From Blepharisma stoltei (lineage: Eukaryota > Ciliophora > Heterotrichea > Heterotrichida > Blepharismidae): a stretch of 64,000 bases of DNA. The position numbers and the translations under genes are program-made. Below are positions 58,146-64,000 of the stretch, piece after piece (position 1 is the stretch's first letter; each line of letters starts with the position of its first letter). A model generated the notes under the pieces. The model ran no database searches, had not been told where the DNA came from, and saw only the letters and a program-made list of their open reading frames with translations. The stretch lies in the NCBI GenBank assembly GCA_914767885.1, contig CAJZBQ010000023.1:1-64000 (forward strand), in the 5' to 3' direction.

Positions 58146-58985
58146 ATGGACGTCGATCGATATGATGTATTCATCTTTGACTGTGACGGAGTCTTATGAA
58201 AAGGCCCCTCTTCAATTGCCGGAAGCTTTGAGTCCTTACAAAGACTCCATTCTTTAGGCAAAAAGCTTTATTTTTTAACGAATAACTCAAGCAAAACTCC
58301 AGAAGATCTACTATCACAATTAGGCTCATATGGATATCAAGCATCTCCAAGCCAAATTTATTGTTCAGGCATATCAACAGCGCTCTACCTCAAAATAAAC
58401 CACCCTGATATAAAAAAACTTTACTTGATTGGCTCAGACCAATTTCGATCAATGCTATTACGATATGATTTTGAAATAATTCATCATTTGGATATAGAGC
58501 CAGCGCTTCTAGCAGCCCCTGAAGATATTACAAGGTTTGCTGAAAATACCCCAGTTGATGCTATAATTGTAGGGTGGGATGTCAGGTTTACTTATACAGC
58601 AGGTGCACTAGGGTCTGTCTATATTCAGAATGGAGCAAAGTTTATTGCATCTAATAGTGACGCTTATTTTCCAATGGGGAAAGGAAGAGATAGGCCAGGC
58701 TGTGGGGCTATCGTAGGGTTTTTGGAGATTGCAACAAATAAAAAGGCAGAAATTGTGGCAAAGCCTAAGACTTTTATTTTAGATATGATTATGGAAGAGA
58801 GCAAAGTCCCAAAAGAAAAGGTTGTCATGGTTGGAGACTCAATGGAAACAGATATTAGGATGGCTTTTAATGGAGGAATTGATTCAGTGCTGGTATTATC
58901 TGGCGCATCACAGAGAGAAGATTTACCAAGATATGAATTTTCGCCAACACATATTTATGAAAATTTAGGAGGAATATTTAATTAG
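58146..58985 (+). CDS. HAD-superfamily phosphatase (PGP/PNPP, NagD-like), 279 aa
   Basis: ATG 58146 to TAA 58983-58985, one frame with TGA 58197-58199 as Trp. That Trp completes the family signature FDCDGVLW (motif I, about 11-18), which is strong evidence for the code change. Motif II FLTNNS (about 43-48), cap-domain VGWD--FTY, SNSD, motif III AKPK (about 211), motif IV MVGDSMETDI (about 231-240) are all present. Predicted to hydrolyse small phosphate esters (phosphoglycolate phosphatase/4-nitrophenylphosphatase type). Paralogue of the minus-strand gene at 54364, about as long and without inserts; the start follows a 160-base leader that includes the end of the foldback palindrome. Confidence 0.92.
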
Positions 58986-59408
58986 AAATGGCTAAATGTG
59001 GGATATTATGAAATAGAAAATTTTCTTACCACTAATCTTAAACTATCTTCTTATCTTATTCGCGACATAAGTGCATATTTTCAGAAGCTCTTAACATTAT
59101 ATATATTTCGCGATTAAATTTCTTATTTAATCAAAAGCAATTATAAATATAGCCACGAACTGTGTTTGGTCTTAAGTTTGATGTCTAAATTTGCAATTTC
59201 GCCTTTTCTGTCATGGTTAATTAGGGTAAGATATGCCAGTGCTGCTTTTGGATAAAATATCAAAGATACTTGACAATCCAAAAATAATTGAAATCAAAAA
59301 AAATTGGCTTAGACATTAAGTATTGCTCTACGGAAGTGATAAGAGTAAATTAAGTATATAAATTATCTACCTTGCACGATTCCGTTTAAACTTTAATACA
59401 ATATAAAT
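58986..59408. other. Intergenic spacer
   Basis: Lies between the HAD gene and the GAF-domain gene. No recognised feature. Confidence 0.5.
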
Positions 59409-61256
59409 ATGATGGAAGTTAAAAAGGCCTTTGTAAAGAGATTAATTTTGCCTGATCAATCTCGGTTTTTCGAAAAAAACGCAGAATCGCAATACTTCCC
59501 AAAATTCCCCACAAAAGCCTTAAAATCCCGAAATAGTTCTATTATTAAATCCCCAGAACGTTCAAAAAGCGTCAAGCCAAAGCGTGAAATCCTAATTTCA
59601 AAATCTCGAGATAAATTAATCCCAGACTCTTCCTCCATTCTAGAATCCATTAGTGACACAAGCATCCCTTTAGCCTTCCGGCGCTTCCATGAAGACAACT
59701 CTTTATCCCTCGGCAAGCCTGACTATTTCCTCATAAAGCACCGTGAAGTCCTTCTTTCACTTTTACAAATCCCAAAAATAGCAGAAAATATCGACAAAAT
59801 CCTACTTCAAAAACTGAAGGACTTGACTGTAATTCCTGACAAATTGGCAATTATGATAAAATCGTTATTAACTGAAAATCCTCGAAATTATACAGAAAAT
59901 GTTTTTAAAATAATGAATGATGAAATCAAGGAAAACGAGCAAGAAATCAGCGGACTTAGAGAAAGCCTTGTTAAAGTAAATAAAGAAAAAAAGGAACTCG
60001 CAGAAATGCTAATTTCAATTGAGACCCAGCAAAGTTTAAATGTAAGCGTAAGGTAGAAAGATATAAATAAATGCTTGTCACGGATAAGCTTATCACCTAG
60101 GGCAAGCCCAGGGCATTCTAAATCAAAAAGTCCAGGAAAAGCAACGAAGATGGAGTTTGAGAGGATCATTGAAAATGCAGCAATGAGCCAAGATATAGAC
60201 AGCGTAAGGAAAAGATAGGGTCTCAAGCTAATTTCAGAAGAAATAAGAATTGCAATGCAAGCTGACTCTGTTTTAATTTTGGAGCCGAATGCCCAAAAAA
60301 CGCAATTTGAAGGGCTGCTGAATGGAAAACTTATAAAAATCCCATCAAGAGGCACAGCCTTAAACATGGTTTTTCTATATGGGCTCTATAAAAGCGCCCG
60401 AGAAATTGATGAAGATTTCGATCAAAACTTGCCTGTAATTGTAGGGATGAAAATAAGGGCTTACCATATAGGTGCTATAAAAGATCATGATGGAATTCCT
60501 ATAGCTCTCCTACTAGTGACAAGAAAAAGACCTGAACTTTTATATGAAAAAGAGATCCAAAGCCTCTTATGCGTCCTTTCTCTATTTTTAACTAAGTTTT
60601 CTGCTATAAAAGAAACAAAAAGAAAGGAATCAATTATTCGGGCAGTTTTTGAGTCCTTTTACGAGCTGCTCAAAATGAGCTCAGTTGACGAATTCGCCAG
60701 TGTCATCGAAAAATACTTACCCAGGATTATGAGCACAAATCGAGCTAACGTCCTGCTCTGTGACCACAAGCTAAACAAGCTTTACAGGAGATTTTCTAGT
60801 GAGTCTATTGAATATTACCCAAGCCAAAAAGGGCTTGCTGGATTCTGTGCAAATTTTAAAAAGGTTCTGGTCTGTAATAACGTTTCTAACGAGAGCAGAT
60901 TTTTGAAACAAATTGACGACCCTGATGGAGAGTCAGTTCAAAACATCCTCACAATGCCTGTATACAAAGAAGAGATGAAAGGTCTGGCTGATCTTACGCT
61001 GCAAGTAATTGACAAAGAAAAGCAAGAAGACTTCAACGAAAGCGACGTAGAGTTGCTAAAAAACTACGGAAAAGTGATTTCGAAAGCTGTAGATGCCATG
61101 AAGACTCAAAGGCATATTATAACGGTCCAGAGCATGCTGAAAAATTTAGAATCCACCATCAGTGATTTGGCAGTTGACAGCGATACAAGAGCGGCTGGGT
61201 ATTTCAACATTCAACAGACCATTGCGACTTTTAATAGCATGTTCAATAATAAATAA
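59409..61256 (+). CDS. GAF-domain, coiled-coil protein (605 aa, two 15-nt introns)
   Basis: ATG 59409 (second ATG directly after) to TAA 61254-61256. Two 15-nt introns, 60042-60056 (GTAAGCGTAAGGTAG) and 60204-60218 (GTAAGGAAAAGATAG), each carry an in-frame TAG; removing both gives one frame of 605 codons. Residues 1-100 are basic and Ser-rich; about 175-215 is a coiled coil (ENEQEISGLRESLVKVNKEKKELAEML); about 270-380 looks like a first, divergent GAF-like region (PSRGTALNMV, PVIVGMK-RAYHIGA); about 405-520 is a better GAF domain (FAS-IEKYLPRIM, A-VLLCD, GLAGFCA, CNNVSN-SRF, ILTMPVY). GAF domains bind small ligands or mediate dimerisation, often in cyclic-nucleotide signalling; no output catalytic domain is attached. 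Other ciliate GAF proteins of this layout exist but I cannot name an orthologue. Confidence 0.88.
60042..60056 (+). other. 15-nt spliceosomal intron
   Basis: GTAAGCGTAAGGTAG. It begins directly after the Asn codon AAT and ends with in-frame TAG. Removal joins SLN to KDINK in frame. Confidence 0.88.
60204..60218 (+). other. 15-nt spliceosomal intron
   Basis: GTAAGGAAAAGATAG. It contains the in-frame stop TAG. Removal joins DIDS to GLKLIS in frame. Confidence 0.88.
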
Positions 61257-61357
61257 TTTATTAATTTGTTCAACAAGTTAAAAGATTACCATTACGTCAT
61301 AAAAATGGCGCATAAATAGTATAAGGACGAAAAATAGGCTTAATAGGATTTATATAA

Positions 61358-62857
61358 ATGAAATATCTATTGGCAATTTGTCTGTTTAAAGCTGTACTGG
61401 GCTGGTGGAGCACAGGCCACATGATCGTAACCCAAATCGCCCAAATCGTGCTTCAGGCAGAGAACCCTCAAGTACTTAATATCGCCAACCAATATACATA
61501 AATGGAGTATGACGTCCAACCCGTCCTCCCAGTGATGGTAACCCATGTATATCCGGGCATGGCTTTCAGGGGAAATGAGTATACCCAACAACATCAGGAG
61601 CCTAAAGGCGATAGGCTTAAGCACAGATCCGCTGGTTTGTGACCTTTTTCCAACAGCGTCCTAGCCAGTGGATGCCCGAAATGGAGCAGGGTGATTTTTA
61701 TCTCAAGCTGCTCTTGATGGCCCTCCCTGAATCACGGAAGTGAGTTCTTTCTAGGGATGATCTGAAAATAGGGGGCGACCCTTCCAGAAAAGGGCTCCCA
61801 AACGGCCAGGGTAGGAACAGTTGGCGTAATAAGGGGGAAGGGACTAAGTTAGAAATAGTGGTGCCCAGCAACGGTTTGCGGACCCAACAGGAGCAACCCA
61901 CTACCGAAAAACTAGGGGTTTCGTCTTGAGCTCAGAGTTACTAGATGTGGAAGCCCCCAATTCGCTTGGGTCAGCGTGCGCCTGGAAGTAGAGACTTTAA
62001 ATAACAGCAACTAATCTAATATCGCCAACCAGATCCTCGAGCCTCTTTACGGGCCGATGACCCATGGAATTTCAAATAGCTTTGTCGAAAGCGCCTGCTG
62101 GCCTGACGACATCAAAGTCTATGGGTTCCACGACTTCGACAGCTGGCACTTCACCAACAAACCATATGATTACGATGGTTTTTTAAATATTACTGACTCA
62201 GGTGAAGATGTCATTTGGGCCCTTAATCAGTGCATGAGCACCCTTGGCCTCCTCAATTACCAAACAGCAATTTTAGAGAATGCACTTGCAATGAGATTTT
62301 TGCTGCACTTTGTAGGGGATTATCATCAGCCTCTTCACGTGACCACCCTGTGGAGCCGGCAATTCCCTTCAGGCGACCAAGGCGGAAACTTGTTCAATAT
62401 CACGTTTGATAAGACTGTCACCGAACTCCATGCACTTTGGGACTCAGTTATGGGAGAATGGGAGGTTGACTTAGTCAGACCCCTAACCAGTGATGGATGG
62501 CATGACATCAATATGTGGGCTGAGTGGTGCATGGGCAATTACACACAGGAGGACCTGGCAGAGGAGCTTGCTGTATCAAATATAACTGACTGGGTGTATC
62601 CAACTTACCATTTAGGAGTAGATTATGCTTATCATGGGATTAAGCCACTTGAAAAACCATCTGAGGAATACCTCAAAAAAGGATGGCAAATTGCTTTGAG
62701 GCAGCTTTCTCTTGGAGGACGTAGACTAGCGCAGTTGCTGATTAACTTGTTTGGGCAAGAAGAAACTCTAATCTATAGACTGAAAAAGTTATTTTATTGT
62801 TTTTTTAAATTTTCTGATATTAATTTAGCTTTATTTTTAGAGACAGGTGTAAGTTAA
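61358..62857 (+). CDS. S1/P1-type nuclease, copy 1 (interrupted by a retroposon)
   Basis: ATG 61358 starts a signal peptide (MKYLLAICLFKAVLG) followed by the mature N-terminus WWSTGHMIV. In S1/P1 nucleases the N-terminal Trp and the next His bind zinc. Further metal-site blocks are present: HGISNSFVESACWPDDIK, WHF, DYHQPLHV, GDQGGNLFNI, ELHALWDS. The family are secreted or lysosomal zinc nucleases cutting single-stranded DNA/RNA. A retroposon with a 15-base target duplication (61477-62031) splits the gene; removal of 540 bases restores IANQILEPLYGPMTHG, matching copy 2 (IANQILSPLYGPLTHG). After removal the protein is about 319 aa, usual for the family; the last 25 residues (after LLINLFG) are hydrophobic or unusual and could mark another junction. 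Confidence 0.87.
61477..62031 (+). mobile_element. GC-rich retroposon inside S1/P1 nuclease gene
   Basis: A perfect 15-base duplication TAATATCGCCAACCA (61477-61491 and 62017-62031) flanks 525 bases of GC-rich, non-coding DNA ending GACTTTAAATAACAGCAACTAATC, the same end as the element at 44945-45430. The perfect repeats suggest a recent insertion. The TSD starts with TA, so TA-to-TA removal would restore the gene exactly. Confidence 0.9.
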
Positions 62858-63321
62858 GGGCATCATCAATTTATAGACAGCAATCAAATTAATTTTTGTT
62901 AGTTTGTGAGTATTAAATTTAATTTTTTATTAAATTTACACTTACGCTATACAAAAATTTTTTGCGAAAATTTACTTTTGAAACTCTTGGAAATGGAGAT
63001 ATTTAATTCTTAATTAAATTTTGAAAAAGCTAACCATCAACCAGAGCAATCTGCTATTAACTTGCAGATTTTTTTGTCATTTAAATCAAGGCTCATTTTT
63101 GGAAATTTTTGATTTTTGGCAACTGAATTGACTATTTCGTCAAAGTTTATATCTGATCAGCAAGATTTGTTTATTATTATTTTTATGGAATTTTCCGCTA
63201 GCTAATTGTTTAAATATGCGTTTTGCGGTGAATTAATCTTTCAGATCGAGCATAATTTTTGCACCAGCTCCAATATGTCATGCACAATGACTTCAGTGTA
63301 AATGGCCTGCATTGACTATAA
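62858..63321. other. Intergenic spacer between nuclease copies
   Basis: AT-rich, nothing recognised. Confidence 0.5.
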
Positions 63322-63741
63322 ATGAAAAGCTTAGTAATTGTCTGCCTTCTTGAAGTCGTATTCGGCTGGTGGAGCACTGGGCACATGCTCGTAGCTCAAA
63401 TCGCTCAAAATGTCCTCCAACAAGAAAACCCAGAGGTGCTTAGTATTGCCAATCAAATCCTATCACCCCTTTATGGTCCTCTAACCCATGGTATTTCAAG
63501 CAGTTTCGTCGAAAGTGCTGTCTGGTGTGACGATATCAAGAGCTACAACTTTGATGTTTACAACAACTGGCATTTCATTGACAAGCCTTACAATTATGAT
63601 GGCTTCGCCAATGCTACAACATCTGGAGAAGATATTCTTTTTGCTCTCTCCAACAGCATATGGACCTTGCAAAGCCAAAATTACTCACTCTCTACCCTTG
63701 ATTTGCTTGCTAGCAGTTTTTTCGAAGCTTTTATATTTTGA
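63322..63741 (+). CDS. S1/P1-type nuclease, copy 2 (5' part; interrupted before the window end)
   Basis: ATG 63322 opens the same signal peptide and WWSTGHMLVAQIAQ start as copy 1, continuing through HGISSSFVESAVWCDDIK and the NWHF--KPYNYDGF block. The sequence is closely similar to copy 1 but has no retroposon at the IANQI site. Homology ends near 63725 (DLLASSFFEAF), just before the DYHQPLH zinc motif, and is followed by AT-rich DNA and short palindromic words (GTGTGGAA...TTCCACAC, 63918-63959). This is most simply an IES starting at a TA near 63730-63735, with the rest of the gene outside the window; a truncated copy is the alternative. Confidence 0.75.
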   Translation: MKSLVIVCLLEVVFGWWSTGHMLVAQIAQNVLQQENPEVLSIANQILSPLYGPLTHGISSSFVESAVWCDDIKSYNFDVYNNWHFIDKPYNYDGFANATTSGEDILFALSNSIWTLQSQNYSLSTLDLLASSFFEAFIF

Positions 63742-64000
63742 AAATTTATTAATTTATGCATTGAATGTTAAATACTTATAGAAATAGTTTTAAAGTAAAC
63801 AAACTATTGAGAAATTATATTTGGAAAGCCCCTTCGCAAACAGCAATTATTTTTATATTTAAATTATTATGCTTGAATAATTTTGCAAGGGTCTACACAC
63901 GTCGGGGTATTTTTCCCATGAGTGTGGAACCCAAATTCTGCATGTGGAGTTTCCACACTTAATGACTCCATATGTGGGATTTGGATTCGTATGTGGAAGA
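63742..64000. other. Probable left part of an IES or insert in nuclease copy 2
   Basis: Non-coding, AT-rich, then a segment with several GTGTGGAA/TTCCACAC and ATGTGG words (63915-64000), which suggests a foldback or repeat-rich insert. The window ends inside it. Confidence 0.45.

Noticed and set aside
61367-61901. Minus-strand frames over the nuclease gene and its retroposon
   Set aside because: They are antisense shadows of the nuclease signal peptide region and of a non-coding element.

Overview
The window looks like the end of a germline (micronuclear) chromosome of a heterotrich ciliate, most probably Blepharisma or a close relative. Four things support this. (1) The first 3,047 bases are about 380 copies of the repeat CCCTAACA, running outward to the window start. 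(2) TGA is read as tryptophan throughout: long proteins stay open only if TGA is sense, and conserved Trp positions use TGA and TGG interchangeably; TAA and TAG are the stops. (3) Three introns of exactly 15 nt (GTAAG...TAG) are visible. (4) Many genes are interrupted by extra DNA whose removal between TA, TTA or TCA repeats restores the reading frame, as expected for internal eliminated sequences (IESs) in unrearranged germline DNA. The genus is inferred from the combination of code, telomere repeat and intron length, not from a database search.

Layout. 1-3047 telomere. 3048-5156 AT-rich subtelomere with a degenerate repeat. 5157-39320 is a head-to-tail array of one large membrane-protein family (about 1,140-1,156 aa: signal peptide, two-lobed periplasmic-binding-like ectodomain, about eight to nine membrane segments, short conserved tail). 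Three members are open after removing inserts (5157-8915, 19261-23050, 33362-37202), one more distant member has two internal TAA codons (24894-28656), and the rest are truncated or decayed copies. 40.4-41.6 kb has a Kelch-repeat pseudogene. 42.8-63.7 kb is ordinary single-copy gene territory: a basic hypothetical protein, a ciliary-type PG-rich repeat protein cut by at least three inserts, a small tetraspan protein, two HAD phosphatases, an amino acid transporter, a GAF-domain protein and two tandem S1/P1 nucleases.

The insertions fall into four classes: a MITE family of about 270-380 bp with ends CTCCC...GGGAG, TNA target duplications and an internal hairpin; other TA-bounded IESs of about 160-330 bp; long foldback palindromes; and GC-rich retroposons with target-site duplications, including a LINE fragment and a SINE-like element that share a (TAAG)n tail. 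Several inserts sit inside reading frames that are otherwise intact, so the genes only make sense if the inserts are removed in the somatic nucleus. The best case is the MITE at 20135-20459: a nearly identical tandem paralogue at 13.3-16.4 kb lacks it and shows the uninterrupted sequence.
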